Source: Porphyromonadaceae bacterium UBA7048 (GTDB lineage: Bacteria; Bacteroidota; Bacteroidia; Bacteroidales; Muribaculaceae). Taken from it: a stretch of 64,000 bases of DNA. This document shows positions 8,057-17,577 of this stretch, in pieces (position 1 is the first letter of the stretch; the number at the start of each line of letters is the position of its first letter). Made by a program: the position numbers and the translations under genes. Location of the stretch: contig DLAL01000057.1 of assembly GCA_002493945.1 (NCBI GenBank), positions 24,594-88,593 on the forward strand. The letters are read 5' to 3'. The notes below the pieces were generated by a model. It did no database searches. It had not been told where the DNA came from and saw only the letters and a program-made list of their open reading frames with translations.

Positions 8057-9133
8057 ATGCTGGCCTGGCTTCTTCCGCTCTTCGTATCCATCACGTCGCT
8101 CGTATTCGGGTATGACGAGGCCGACCTTGTGTTTGTCGGCGACGCCATGCAGCATCAGGGACAGCTCGACGCCGCTTCGGCAGGGCGCGGACAGTATGAC
8201 TACTCACAGTATTTTACGGCCATCGAACCGCTGGTTTCGGTGGCCGATTATGCTGTTGTCAACCTTGAGACGCCCGTCGGACCCGGTCCTCATTCGGGCT
8301 ATCCGTGCTTCAATGCTCCGCCGGCCTACGCTGACGCCCTGGCCGATGCGGGATTTGACATGTTCCTTACGGCAAACAACCATACACTCGACCGTGGCGC
8401 GCGCGGACTGCGCTCGACCGTGGCCGAGCTCGACAGCCGCGGTCTTGACCACATAGGCACCTATCCCGACGCCGCCTCGCGGACATCGGCGCTGCCCAAG
8501 GTCGTGGATGTGAACGGATTCAAAGTCGGATTTCTCAACTATACCTACGGCACCAACGGCATCGAGCCGCGCGACGGCGTTGTAGTGGACTACATCGACC
8601 GCGCGCGCATCAAGGCCGATGTCGACTCGGCGCGGCGCGCCGGAGCCGAACTCATGTGTGTGTGCATACACTGGGGCGACGAGTACCGGCTGCTGCCCAA
8701 CACCACGCAGCGCCACCTCGCCGACTTCCTGGAGGCGCTGGGCGTTGACCTCATCATCGGCGCGCATCCGCACGTCATCCAGCCTATGGAGTTCCGCCCA
8801 AACCGCTACTATCCGGAGAAGAACGTATTCCTGGTCTATTCGCTCGGTAACTTTATCTCGAACATGAAGACTCCCGACACACGCGGCGGCGCCATGGCTC
8901 ATGTCAAACTTTTCCGCGGAGCCGACCACCGTCCCGTGGTGCAGAGCGCGTCCTACCGCCTGCTCTTCACCGTCCCGGGCACATCTCCGGAATCAAATTA
9001 CCGCCTTCTCGAGGCCGACAGCGTCAGCGGACAGTGGCAGAGCCATGCCCGCGAGTTCGCCCGTCGCGCCCGCGGCATCTTCGACAAGCATAACGTCGGC
9101 GTCCCTGAAGTCAGGCGCGGCGGCACTGACTGA
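8057..9133 (+). CDS. CapA-family metallophosphatase-fold protein, 358 aa
   Basis: Member of the CapA/PgsA group (calcineurin-like fold), first known from poly-gamma-glutamate synthesis but in Bacteroidetes usually of unknown substrate. An N-terminal hydrophobic segment (2-19) acts as signal or anchor. Conserved blocks: FVGDAMQH (metal site), NLETPVG, TANNHTLDRG, HWGDEY and GAHPHVIQP, all intact. No ligase genes for a polyglutamate capsule lie nearby, so I would not call it a capsule gene. Embedded in a run of rightward housekeeping genes 24 bases after folD. Confidence 0.85.
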   Translation: MLAWLLPLFVSITSLVFGYDEADLVFVGDAMQHQGQLDAASAGRGQYDYSQYFTAIEPLVSVADYAVVNLETPVGPGPHSGYPCFNAPPAYADALADAGFDMFLTANNHTLDRGARGLRSTVAELDSRGLDHIGTYPDAASRTSALPKVVDVNGFKVGFLNYTYGTNGIEPRDGVVVDYIDRARIKADVDSARRAGAELMCVCIHWGDEYRLLPNTTQRHLADFLEALGVDLIIGAHPHVIQPMEFRPNRYYPEKNVFLVYSLGNFISNMKTPDTRGGAMAHVKLFRGADHRPVVQSASYRLLFTVPGTSPESNYRLLEADSVSGQWQSHAREFARRARGIFDKHNVGVPEVRRGGTD

Positions 9134-9151
9134 CCGTTTGTTCACGCGCTT

Positions 9152-9862
9152 ATGGGAGTGTTTTCGTTCAGACAGTTCGACGTAGACGACAGCGGATGCG
9201 GCATGAAGATATGCTCAGACAGCGTCCTGCTGGCTGCGTGGTTCGCTACGGCCTATCCGCAGGCACGCCGCGTGGCCGACATCGGCACAGGCTCGGGAGT
9301 GCTCGCCCTCATCGCGGCGCAGGTGTGCGCCGGAGCGCGTGTCACCGGCATAGAGCTTGACCCCGGTGCCGCAGCTGCTGCACGTGCCAATTTCGGCCGG
9401 TCGCCTTTCGCCGACCGGCTCGGGGTGGAGGAGTGCGACTTCGCCATGTGGCATCCCGGAGAGGACCGCTACGACCTCGTCATCAGCAATCCTCCCTATT
9501 TCACCACCGGCGAGCGTTCGGCCGATGCCGCCCGAGCCGCCGCGCGCCACCAGTCGGCGCTCGGCTATGCCTCGCTACTGCACCGTGCGCCCGCTCTGCT
9601 GGCTGACGGAGGGCATCTCGGCATGGTCAGCCCTGCCGAACTCGAGCGCGATATAATCTTCGAGGCCGAACTATCGGGCCTGAAGCTGCGCCGCATCCTG
9701 CGCGTGCACACCTCGCCGCGGAAGCCGTGCACGCGCCTGCTGTGGGATTTCTCCGTGACCGACGGTCCTCTTGAGGACGCGCGTCTCAATCTGCGCGACG
9801 CTTCGGGCGCCCATGACAGCGCCTACGTCGCACTTGTGAATCCTTTTTACCTGAAAATTTAG
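9152..9862 (+). CDS. tRNA1(Val) A37 N6-methyltransferase, 236 aa
   Basis: Class I SAM-dependent methyltransferase with the glycine-rich SAM motif VADIGTGSGVLALIAAQ (about 42-58) and the catalytic NPPYF tetrad (about 113-117) typical of N6-adenine methylases. N-terminal FRQFDVDDSGCGMKICSDSVLLAAW matches the TrmN6/YfiC family start, where CGMK precedes the SAM fold. Expected to methylate A37 of tRNA-Val. It ends with TAG one base before the next ATG. Confidence 0.88.
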   Translation: MGVFSFRQFDVDDSGCGMKICSDSVLLAAWFATAYPQARRVADIGTGSGVLALIAAQVCAGARVTGIELDPGAAAAARANFGRSPFADRLGVEECDFAMWHPGEDRYDLVISNPPYFTTGERSADAARAAARHQSALGYASLLHRAPALLADGGHLGMVSPAELERDIIFEAELSGLKLRRILRVHTSPRKPCTRLLWDFSVTDGPLEDARLNLRDASGAHDSAYVALVNPFYLKI

Positions 9863-9863
9863 T

Positions 9864-10739
9864 ATGAAAAAATCAGACCTTGTGCTCACTCTGCCGCAGC
9901 GTCTTCTTCTTCTGGGCTGCGTGTTCGTCATATGCTACCTCATCACCGCCGGACTGATGTACGTCCTGACGCGTCTTCTCTCGGGCAACGCCCTCGGCGC
10001 CGTCCGTATAGCCGCCGTGCTTCAGGACGTGCTCATGTTCATCATCCCGGCGCTGGTCACCGCGCTTCTTGTCACGCGCCGTCCGGCACAGCTTCTGTGC
10101 CTGCTGCGGACGCCGTCGCTCGGAGCCATCCTCGGCGTCGGCGCCTTGCTGCTGGTATCCATTCCCGTGCAGGAAGCCGTCATATACTGGAACGCCAACA
10201 TCTCGCTTCCCGATTCGCTGCACCGTCTCGAAGAGATGGCGCGTCACTACGAGGACGCCGCCGGGGAGGCCATGAGCATGCTCATGCAGGGCACCTCGGC
10301 AGGTACGCTCGTAGTCAATATCCTTGTGGTAGGCATCTTCGCCGGGTTCTCGGAGGAGCTGCTCTTCCGCGGATGCTTCCAGCGCCTGCTCACCACGGGC
10401 GGCGTCAACGCGCACGTGGCCGTGTGGACCGTGGCATTTTTTTTCTCCGCCATGCACTTCCAGCTCTTCGGCTTCGTGCCCCGTCTGCTGCTGGGCGCAT
10501 ATTTCGGCTATCTTCTCCTGTGGACGCGCTCTCTGTGGGTGCCTGTCACGGCCCACGTCCTGAACAATATCCTCTACACCGTCACCGCCTGGTACGGCGT
10601 TCGCCGTCACGGCATCGAGGCGCTCGACGCATCGCCCGAGCTGTGGTCGCCTGCGCTCACCGTGGCCAGCGCCGTAGTCACCGCCGTCATCCTGTGGCTG
10701 CTGTGGTGCCGACGGACCGAAGCATGCGGAACACATTAA
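9864..10739 (+). CDS. CPBP-family intramembrane glutamic endopeptidase, 291 aa
   Basis: Polytopic membrane protein with about seven hydrophobic helices. Carries the three CPBP (Abi/Rce1-like) motifs: EELLFRG (E164, E165, R169), a second motif with His in AMHFQLFG (about 202), and HVLNN near the sixth helix. These residues form the catalytic site of Rce1-type intramembrane proteases. Substrate unknown. The gene abuts trmN6 and is followed by the broken GH27 gene. Confidence 0.88.
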   Translation: MKKSDLVLTLPQRLLLLGCVFVICYLITAGLMYVLTRLLSGNALGAVRIAAVLQDVLMFIIPALVTALLVTRRPAQLLCLLRTPSLGAILGVGALLLVSIPVQEAVIYWNANISLPDSLHRLEEMARHYEDAAGEAMSMLMQGTSAGTLVVNILVVGIFAGFSEELLFRGCFQRLLTTGGVNAHVAVWTVAFFFSAMHFQLFGFVPRLLLGAYFGYLLLWTRSLWVPVTAHVLNNILYTVTAWYGVRRHGIEALDASPELWSPALTVASAVVTAVILWLLWCRRTEACGTH

Positions 10740-10756
10740 GCATATTTCTATCCGCC

Positions 10757-11383
10757 ATGAGAAAAGTAACAGTACTGACAGCCTGCGGCATTCTGGCCGC
10801 GGCTTTATGCGGCGACGCAGTCGCGCAGCGCACGCCCCTGATGGGATGGAGTTCGTGGAATACCTACGGACTCGATATCAACGAGTAGCTTATATAGGAA
10901 CAGGCCGATGCCATGGCCGCCTCCGGACTTAAGGCCGCCGGATACAAATTCATCAACATCGACGACGGCTTCTGGAACGGACGTGCCGCCGACGGCACGC
11001 TCATCATCGACGCCGTGAAGTTTCCCAACGGCATGCGCGCCGTGTCGGACTACATACACAGCGTGGGCCTCAAGGCTGGCATATACTCTGATGCCGGCGA
11101 CAATACGTGCGGCTCGGGCAACCGCCACCCCTACGGGCTGAACGTGGGACCCTTCCGCTACGAGAAGGAGGACTGCCGCACGTATTTCATCGACTGGAAC
11201 TACGACTTCATCAAAGTGGACTACTGCGGCGGCATGCACCGCAACCTCGACGAGCAGGCGCAGTACACCAAGATCGCCGAGGCCATCCGCAACTGCGGAC
11301 GCGATGACATACAGTTCAATATCTGCCGATGGGCATATTTCATGCCCGATATCGACTACTTCGAACTGGTCCCGGTGAAGTAA
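10757..11383 (+). pseudogene. Broken GH27 alpha-galactosidase (two amber stops, 3' truncation)
   Basis: From ATG 10757 the frame encodes a signal peptide (MRKVTVLTACGILAAALCGD...) and then the GH27 start 'RTPLMGWSSWNTYG'. Two TAG codons interrupt it at 10886-10888 and 10895-10897, five residues into the conserved 'INE-x-LI-x-EQADAM' helix, where family members usually carry Lys; each could come from a single AAG to TAG change. The same frame then reads on with good family matches (INIDDGFW, the nucleophile block FIKVDYCGG, FNICRWA) to a TAA at 11381-11383. At about 208 codons it lacks roughly the second half of the enzyme, including the acid/base region. TAG is a normal terminator here (trmN6 ends in TAG), so recoding is unlikely. 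Confidence 0.85.
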
Positions 11384-11442
11384 TATAAGAAACGTAAGAA
11401 ACAGTCACACGCTCCGGCCCGGTCCGGATTCCGGTCCCGGCA

Positions 11443-12726
11443 TCACTCTTCGGCAGTGGTGTCGGGGTCGATGCGTGATACGCGGATGAGTTCGAGGCGG
11501 TTGGCCGACTTGGTGATGATGTAGAGCCGGAAGGAGCCTATGAGAACTTCGTCGCCCTGAGCCGGGATGGTACCGGTGTTGTGGAGGATGAATCCGGCGA
11601 TGGTCTGATAGCTGTCGTCCTCGGGTATCTCGAGGTCGAAGCGCTCGTTGATTTCGGCTATCTCGCAGCGGCCGGAGAACTCGTATACGCCCGTCTCGAC
11701 CTCGCGCGCGGTGAGCTGCGACTTGTCGTGCTCGTCCTCGATGTTGCCGCAGATTTCCTCCATCAGGTCCTCGAGGGTGAGCATGCCGGCGGTGCCGCCG
11801 AATTCGTCGATGACGATGGCTATGGAGCGCTTCTGCGAGAGGAGGCGGCGCATCATGATGTTGGCCATGAGATTCTCGGGAGTGTAGAGCACGGGCTTGA
11901 TGCGCTCCTTCCAGTCCACAGAGGGGTCGAAAAGCTCGCTCACGTGGATGTAGCCGAGTATGGTGTCGATGTCCTCGCGGTAGACTATCACCTTGGAGCG
12001 TCCGGTGCTCGTGAATATGTCGGCGAGTTCGTCGCGCGTGGTGGTGTCGATGTTGACAGCCACTATTTCGTTGCGCGGTATCATGCAGTCGCGCACATGG
12101 GTCGACGAGAAGTCGATGGCGTTGCGGAATATCTTGACCTCGTTCTCCACTTCCTGCTTGTTCTCTTCCATGTCGTCGATGGTCTCCTCGATGTAGTCGT
12201 TGAGTTCGCCCAGGGAGAGGAGGCGCAGCTTCTTGTTATCGCCGCGTATGCCTGCCAGACGCATGAGCATGCGCGAGAGCCATGATGTGAACACGGAGAT
12301 AGGGTAGAGGATGATGTAGAAGAGATAGACCGGAAGCGCCACGATGCGGAACGACGAGTTAGGGTTGATGCCGAACACGGTCTTGGGCAGGAATTCGCCC
12401 ATCAGCAGTATGACGAGAGTCGAGATGATGGTCTGCCCTACGAGGATGAAGAATTCATTGGTGGATATCTTCGCAAGCTGTGGCTCGATGAGAGCCGCGG
12501 CGCCCATACCGTAGATGACCAGCATGACGTTGTTGCCCACGAGGATGGTGGAGATGAACAGCTCGGAGTTGGCGTAGTAGCGCTTGATGATGCGTGCGAT
12601 GAATCCGCCGCTGTTGACGTCGAGTTCCATCCGCACGCGGTCGGAGGTGACGAATGCCATCTCGACTCCCGAGAAGAGTGCCGAGAATATCAGCGATACT
12701 AATGTGATGATGATCCAGACTTCCAT
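11443..12726 (-). CDS. CNNM/CorC-type membrane protein with CBS pair (GldE-like), 427 aa
   Basis: DUF21 (CNNM) transmembrane domain with about four hydrophobic segments in residues 1-160, a CBS domain pair (about 190-320; IPRNEIVAVNID and IAIVIDEFGGTAGMLTLEDLMEEI), and a C-terminal CorC/HlyC domain (about 335-420). Such proteins are implicated in magnesium/cobalt efflux; in gliding Bacteroidetes the relative GldE acts with GldD. Start set at ATG 12724-12726 (MEVWIIITL); a much longer frame to the right is only a GC-rich extension through lptC. Last gene of the coaX-OMP-lptC operon. Confidence 0.87.
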   Translation of the reverse strand: MEVWIIITLVSLIFSALFSGVEMAFVTSDRVRMELDVNSGGFIARIIKRYYANSELFISTILVGNNVMLVIYGMGAAALIEPQLAKISTNEFFILVGQTIISTLVILLMGEFLPKTVFGINPNSSFRIVALPVYLFYIILYPISVFTSWLSRMLMRLAGIRGDNKKLRLLSLGELNDYIEETIDDMEENKQEVENEVKIFRNAIDFSSTHVRDCMIPRNEIVAVNIDTTTRDELADIFTSTGRSKVIVYREDIDTILGYIHVSELFDPSVDWKERIKPVLYTPENLMANIMMRRLLSQKRSIAIVIDEFGGTAGMLTLEDLMEEICGNIEDEHDKSQLTAREVETGVYEFSGRCEIAEINERFDLEIPEDDSYQTIAGFILHNTGTIPAQGDEVLIGSFRLYIITKSANRLELIRVSRIDPDTTAEE

Positions 12727-12773
12727 GTGTGCTGTATGAGAGGGTGTAAGAGGTGTTTTTCTGAAGTGATGGT

Positions 12774-13577
12774 TCAGACGTTGCGGCGCCGTATGCGCTG
12801 CGGCGCCTGTTTTGCCGGTTTGGCGGCGGTGTCGGCAGATTCGGTCCGTGTGATGAACCGCGCCGGTTCGGGCTGCTTGCCGCGCTTCGCCGGAGCTGTC
12901 GTCGCGGCAGGGATGGCCGTGGGCGGAGCGGCAGCTACGGTGTCGCGTTCGGGTGTGGCTGTGCGCGTGCTGTCGGTGCGGCGATTGCCTGGCATGCGCT
13001 CGGCCGGGAGTATGGCGGTGGGCTTGCGCACGGTGTACGACTCCATATTCTGGTCCGACTCGAATCCGTAGCCTTCGATGATGCGGTCGCTGCGGACTAT
13101 GTGGATGAAGGAGTCGGAGTATATCTTGCGCGTGTTCTGGTCCCAGAAGAGCTGCTGGGTGAGGAAGCTGTCGGCCGACGTGCTCACCATGACCACGTTG
13201 CCGTCGAGTTGCCACAGGCGCGAGCGTGAGAAGTATATCGCCGAGTCGCAGACGACCGACGACTTGGGGATAAGCTGCTCGTCGTACTGCTCGAGCTCAA
13301 GACCTTCAGGGAACTTCCAGAAGGGGTTCTCTGCGTCCTCGAACATCTGCCACAGCGGCGACGTGACGTGATACTTGGTGTAGCCCGAGTCGCTGATGAG
13401 TGTCGACACGTCGGTGGTCGACATCGTGGGTGTGAGCTCGCCCGACACGGTATTCGGGACGTAGCGGACGGGTTCTTCCTTCGCCGGGATGACTATCCAG
13501 ATGACAATTCCGGCTGCGATGACCACAGCCGGAAGCAGCCGCATGAGCAGCCGTGTACGGTTCTTATTGTCAGCCAC
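12774..13577 (-). CDS. lptC: LPS export protein LptC family, 267 aa
   Basis: Bitopic inner-membrane protein that passes lipopolysaccharide from LptB2FG to LptA. One N-terminal transmembrane segment (residues 8-26), then a periplasmic beta-jellyroll region of about 160 residues with typical LptC strands (YTKYHVTSPLWQMF, SAIYFSRSRLWQLDGNVVMVS, FESDQNM). A C-terminal tail of about 80 residues rich in Ala, Pro, Thr and Arg is low-complexity and not part of the fold. Neighbours (OMP upstream, CNNM protein downstream) match the common Bacteroidetes order. Confidence 0.82.
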   Translation of the reverse strand: MADNKNRTRLLMRLLPAVVIAAGIVIWIVIPAKEEPVRYVPNTVSGELTPTMSTTDVSTLISDSGYTKYHVTSPLWQMFEDAENPFWKFPEGLELEQYDEQLIPKSSVVCDSAIYFSRSRLWQLDGNVVMVSTSADSFLTQQLFWDQNTRKIYSDSFIHIVRSDRIIEGYGFESDQNMESYTVRKPTAILPAERMPGNRRTDSTRTATPERDTVAAAPPTAIPAATTAPAKRGKQPEPARFITRTESADTAAKPAKQAPQRIRRRNV

Positions 13578-13583
13578 AGGCTA

Positions 13584-14825
13584 TCAATATATCTTGCTCT
13601 GGCGGAACCACATCTCGTTGAAGTTGACGCCGAGAGTGATGTTCAGGTAGTTTTCTTTGACCAGGGGATTGGGGTGAGCCTTGCGGCACATCCATTCGAA
13701 TCCGAGATTAATGATGGTCTTGAACGACGGCACGGGGAATCCGAAGCCGGCGGTAACGCCGTACTGGCGGAGCTGGTTGCCGCCGATGCGCAGATAGTCG
13801 TCGCTCCAGTATGCGCCGATGCGGTAGTTGATGCGCTTGAAGTAGTTGCCGCGGAAGTTGGGCACGAACTGCGCGCCGAAGGCGTACTTTGTGCGGTTGG
13901 CGTAGTCGAAGTTGTTGAACTCGCGGAACTTGGCGTCCTTCCACGGCTGGTAGGTGTAGTCGAACTCAAGCATGACCTTGCGGCCGAACTGATAGTTGAT
14001 GCCGGCGCCCCAGGTCGACGGCAGCGAATAGTTGTGGCGCAGCTTGTGCTCGTCGGAGAATTCGGGAGTCGAGCCTTCCTGTGAGTCGTAGTTCACCGAG
14101 CGGCCCGTGCCGAGCAGGCTCTTGGCCGGGCTGAAGGTGACGCCTAAGGTGAGTCGGTCGCCTTTGGCCAGAGGGAGCGAGTACTGCACGCCGAAGTTGA
14201 GGCGGTAGTCGCGGACTATCATCTGACGCTGGAATACGGCGCTTGAGCCCGAGTTGAGCTGTGCGTAGGTCTCGTTGAGGATGGTGCCGAAGAGGTAGGA
14301 GATGTTGGCGCCGAGGGTGAATCCCCTGAAGGGACGTCCGGCCACGCCCACGTACAGCTCATTGAGGCTGCCCGAACCCTGACGGGCGTCGATGCCGTTC
14401 TCAATCTCGCCGCCGAAGGAGTAGCCTACGCTTGAGAAGGGCACAAGGCCGACCGAGCCGCCCATATATTTGCCCAGCGGGAACTGCATGGTGGCGTAGT
14501 CGAGTCCGCCTCCGAAGGTCGACTCGCTGACGTTCTTGCCGTCGATGCGCTCCTTCTGCCACAGCTGTGTGGCGGTGATGCCCATGTCGAAGAGGAATGT
14601 GAGGGTGTCGATGGCGGCATATGATGCCGGGTTCATCGAGTTGATCTGTCGGCCTGAGTTCATGGCGTATCCCACTCCGCCCATCGAGCGCTGCATGGAC
14701 GTGGCGCCGTCGCGGAGCACACCAAGGCCGTATGATGAATATGGAGTCATGGTGCCGTTCTGCGCGCTGAGGCAGAGTACCGAGGCGATAAATGCGAGGA
14801 TGGCTGTAAACCTTCGTAGTTTCAT
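13584..14825 (-). CDS. Outer-membrane beta-barrel protein (OmpP1/FadL-like), 413 aa
   Basis: Signal peptide (1-21, cleavage near LSAQ) followed by alternating aromatic/polar strands typical of a beta-barrel, ending in a tyrosine. The N-terminal 'SMGGVGYAMNSGRQINSMNPASYAAID' region resembles the hatch of the FadL/OmpP1 group found next to coaX and lptC in Bacteroidetes. Ligand unknown. The stop lies 7 bases before lptC and the start overlaps the coaX stop by 4 bases. Confidence 0.75.
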   Translation of the reverse strand: MKLRRFTAILAFIASVLCLSAQNGTMTPYSSYGLGVLRDGATSMQRSMGGVGYAMNSGRQINSMNPASYAAIDTLTFLFDMGITATQLWQKERIDGKNVSESTFGGGLDYATMQFPLGKYMGGSVGLVPFSSVGYSFGGEIENGIDARQGSGSLNELYVGVAGRPFRGFTLGANISYLFGTILNETYAQLNSGSSAVFQRQMIVRDYRLNFGVQYSLPLAKGDRLTLGVTFSPAKSLLGTGRSVNYDSQEGSTPEFSDEHKLRHNYSLPSTWGAGINYQFGRKVMLEFDYTYQPWKDAKFREFNNFDYANRTKYAFGAQFVPNFRGNYFKRINYRIGAYWSDDYLRIGGNQLRQYGVTAGFGFPVPSFKTIINLGFEWMCRKAHPNPLVKENYLNITLGVNFNEMWFRQSKIY

Positions 14826-15589
14826 TGTTTCTTTATGATGCTGTAAAGGCCCTTGTGCACTAAGCAGGGGTCGTGTATGTAGTCGAATGTGAGAATGTCT
14901 TTCTTTATAAGCAGTGCCGCCGAGCCTCCTGTGAGGACGGCGAGCGTGTCGTGGCCGGCGGCGCGGTGATAGTACTCCAGCTCGGCAGCCACGCCGCGGA
15001 CGGCGCCCGAGCGCATGGCTTCGGCGGTGGTGCCTCCCCAGACAGGCGTGTCGCCCGTGTCAGGGTCTACTGCGGGAAGGGTATCGGTGAACGCGGCCAG
15101 TGCGCGCAGACGCAGATGAACGCCCGGCGCGATGTTGCCTCCGAGATATATGCGTCCCGGAGCCACGAAGTCGTATGTGACTGCCGTGCCTATGTCCGAC
15201 ACCAGCAGCGGGCGGCTGTCGCCTGCTATGGCCAGTGCTCCGAGGACGGCGGCGATGCGGTCGGCGCCGAGAGTCTCGGGAGTGCGGTAGGCTATGGTGA
15301 GGGGCATCGGAGTGGAGGCGTTAAGGTCGATGACTTCGGTGCACAGAGAGCCGAGTGATTCGAGGTCGTCGGCGCGGTCTGAGGCCACTACGGAGCAGTA
15401 GACTGCTGCCGAAATGGCGCCCGGGCGTGCTTCGATGCCTGCTCGGCCGAGCAGCGATGCCGCCAGTTCGCCGGCGGGCATGGTCTCGTCGCCTTTGGCG
15501 CTGACGATGATAGAGCCGCCGCCGGCATCGCTCCACAGAGCCGCTTTCAGGGCTGTATTGCCGCGATCGATAGTCAGTTTTACTTCCAT
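14822..15589 (-). CDS. coaX: Type III pantothenate kinase, 255 aa
   Basis: Phosphorylates pantothenate, the first committed step of CoA synthesis. ASKHA-fold motifs: phosphate-1 loop IDRGNTALKAA (7-17), GADRIAAVLGA (about 110), the DIGTAVTYDFV block (about 135), GGNIAPGVHLRL and TGGSAALL near the C-terminus. Potassium-dependent class; full length. First gene of a leftward operon with the OMP, lptC and CNNM genes. A TAATTTTG box lies right upstream (15597-15604, minus strand) but I see no good partner element. Confidence 0.93.
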   Translation of the reverse strand: MEVKLTIDRGNTALKAALWSDAGGGSIIVSAKGDETMPAGELAASLLGRAGIEARPGAISAAVYCSVVASDRADDLESLGSLCTEVIDLNASTPMPLTIAYRTPETLGADRIAAVLGALAIAGDSRPLLVSDIGTAVTYDFVAPGRIYLGGNIAPGVHLRLRALAAFTDTLPAVDPDTGDTPVWGGTTAEAMRSGAVRGVAAELEYYHRAAGHDTLAVLTGGSAALLIKKDILTFDYIHDPCLVHKGLYSIIKKQ

Positions 15590-15681
15590 AGCACGGCAAA
15601 ATTAATAAATAGATGCCAATCGCACTCTATATATCGGATTATTAAATGTTAAATGTGGTTCCACCTTTCATTCCGGAGGCA

Positions 15682-17469
15682 TCAGTCGAGCTTCAGCACG
15701 GCGAGGAAGGCTTTCTGCGGCACTTCGACCGAGCCTATCTGCTTCATGCGCTTCTTGCCTTTCTTCTGTTTCTCCAGAAGTTTGCGCTTACGCGATATGT
15801 CGCCGCCGTAGCACTTGGCGGTCACGTCCTTGCGAACGGCCTTGATGGTCTCTCGGGCTATGATTTTGGCTCCGATGGCAGCCTGGATTGCGATGTCGAA
15901 CTGCTGGCGCGGTATGAGTTCCTTGAGTTTCTCGCACATGCGGCGTCCGAAGGACACGGCGTTGTCGAAGTGGGTGAGGGTGGAGAGGGCGTCGACGCTT
16001 TCGCCGTTGAGGAGTATGTCGAGCTTGACGAGCTTGCTCTCGCGGAAGTCGTGGATATGGTAGTCGAACGATGCGTAGCCCTTCGAGATGCTCTTGAGCT
16101 TATCATAGAAGTCGATGACGATTTCTCCCAGCGGCATGTCGAAGATCATCTCCATGCGGTTGCCCGAGATGTACTCCTGCTTGACGAGTTCGCCGCGCTT
16201 GCCCAGGCAGAGCGTCATGATTGGACCGATGAATTCGGCCGTGGTGATGACCGACGCACGGATGTATGGCTCCTCGATTCGCTCGATGAGGGTGGCGTCG
16301 GGGAGCCCGGAGGGGTTGTGCACCTCGGTCATGGTGCCGCGTTTGTCGTATACACGGTAGCTTACGTTGGGCACGGTGGTGATGACGTCCATGTCGAATT
16401 CGCGTCCGAGGCGTTCCTGAATGATCTCCATATGGAGCAGTCCGAGGAATCCGCAGCGGAATCCGAATCCGAGTGCTGCCGACGATTCGGGCGTGAATGT
16501 GAGCGAGGCGTCGTTGAGCTGCAGCTTCTCGAGCGAGGTGCGCAGGTTCTCGAAGTCTTCGGTCTCGATTGGATATACGCCTGCGAACACCATGGGCTTT
16601 ACTTCCTGAAAGCCGTCGATGGCGGCGTCACACGGACGGGTCACGTGGGTGATGGTATCGCCCACCTTGACCTCGCGGCTGGTCTTGATGCCTGATATGA
16701 TGTAGCCTACGTTTCCGGCCGAGAGGACGGGACGCGGCGACATTTCGAGTTTCAGCACGCCGATTTCGTCGGCGTGGTACTCCTTGCCTGTCGAGACGAA
16801 CTTGACGAAGTCGTCGGTGCGGATGGTGCCGTTGACAATCTTGAAGTATGCGATGATGCCGCGGAAAGGATTGAACACAGAGTCGAATATCAGTGCCTGC
16901 AGCGGTGCCTCGGGGTCGCCTTCGGGAGCGGGCACGCGCTCGATGATTGCGCGGAGAATCTCGGGAATGCCGATGCCGGTCTTGCCCGACGCACGGATGA
17001 TTTCCTCACGCTTGCAGCCGATCAGGTCGATGATTTCGTCCTCCACTTCCTCGGGATTGGCCGAGTCGAGATCCACCTTATTTATTACGGGGATGATCTC
17101 GAGGTTGTTGTCGATGGCCATGTACAGGTTGGAGATGGTCTGGGCCTGCACGCCCTGCGAAGCGTCGACTATCAGGAGCGCGCCCTCGCAGGCGGCGATG
17201 GAGCGCGACACCTCGTAGGAGAAGTCGACGTGTCCCGGAGTGTCGATGAGGTTGAGGATATACTTCTCTCCGTCAAGCTCGTACTCCATCTGTATGGCGT
17301 GGCTCTTGATGGTGATGCCTCGTTCGCGCTCGAGATCCATGTCGTCGAGCACCTGGGCCTCCATATCCTTGGCGGCCACGGTGTCGGTATATTCAAGCAG
17401 ACGGTCGGCCAGGGTCGATTTGCCGTGGTCGATGTGCGCTATTATGCAGAAATTGCGGATATTCTTCAT
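15682..17469 (-). CDS. lepA: Elongation factor 4 (LepA), 595 aa
   Basis: Ribosome-associated translational GTPase. G1 AHIDHGKSTLADRLL (11-25), G2 with RGITIK, G3 DTPGHVDF, G4 NKVDL, and the LepA-specific C-terminal region VTAKCYGGDISRKRKLLEKQKKGKKRMK. Normal length. A TAACTTTG box sits on the minus strand at 17486-17493, just before the start, but its upstream element is weak. Diverges from the small lipoprotein gene. Confidence 0.97.
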   Translation of the reverse strand: MKNIRNFCIIAHIDHGKSTLADRLLEYTDTVAAKDMEAQVLDDMDLERERGITIKSHAIQMEYELDGEKYILNLIDTPGHVDFSYEVSRSIAACEGALLIVDASQGVQAQTISNLYMAIDNNLEIIPVINKVDLDSANPEEVEDEIIDLIGCKREEIIRASGKTGIGIPEILRAIIERVPAPEGDPEAPLQALIFDSVFNPFRGIIAYFKIVNGTIRTDDFVKFVSTGKEYHADEIGVLKLEMSPRPVLSAGNVGYIISGIKTSREVKVGDTITHVTRPCDAAIDGFQEVKPMVFAGVYPIETEDFENLRTSLEKLQLNDASLTFTPESSAALGFGFRCGFLGLLHMEIIQERLGREFDMDVITTVPNVSYRVYDKRGTMTEVHNPSGLPDATLIERIEEPYIRASVITTAEFIGPIMTLCLGKRGELVKQEYISGNRMEMIFDMPLGEIVIDFYDKLKSISKGYASFDYHIHDFRESKLVKLDILLNGESVDALSTLTHFDNAVSFGRRMCEKLKELIPRQQFDIAIQAAIGAKIIARETIKAVRKDVTAKCYGGDISRKRKLLEKQKKGKKRMKQIGSVEVPQKAFLAVLKLD

Positions 17470-17577
17470 CTTGGAGAAATTTTCGCAAAGTTACGAAAAA
17501 AACTTTATATAAGAGGCCTCGCCGCGACCATTCGGGCCGCATGATTGTTATAATATTATAAAAAGAGGATTACTATT

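Noticed and set aside
6878..8155. 425-codon minus-strand frame over ffh and folD
   Set aside because: Covers parts of two well-conserved genes on the other strand; composition is a codon-bias shadow.
8057..9133. Poly-gamma-glutamate capsule synthesis (capA)
   Set aside because: The fold matches, but no CapB/CapC ligase genes lie nearby, so only the family name is supported.
10886..10897. Amber recoding (TAG as sense) in the GH27 gene
   Set aside because: Other genes in the window end in TAG (trmN6), and the gene is also truncated at its 3' end, so simple decay is the better explanation.
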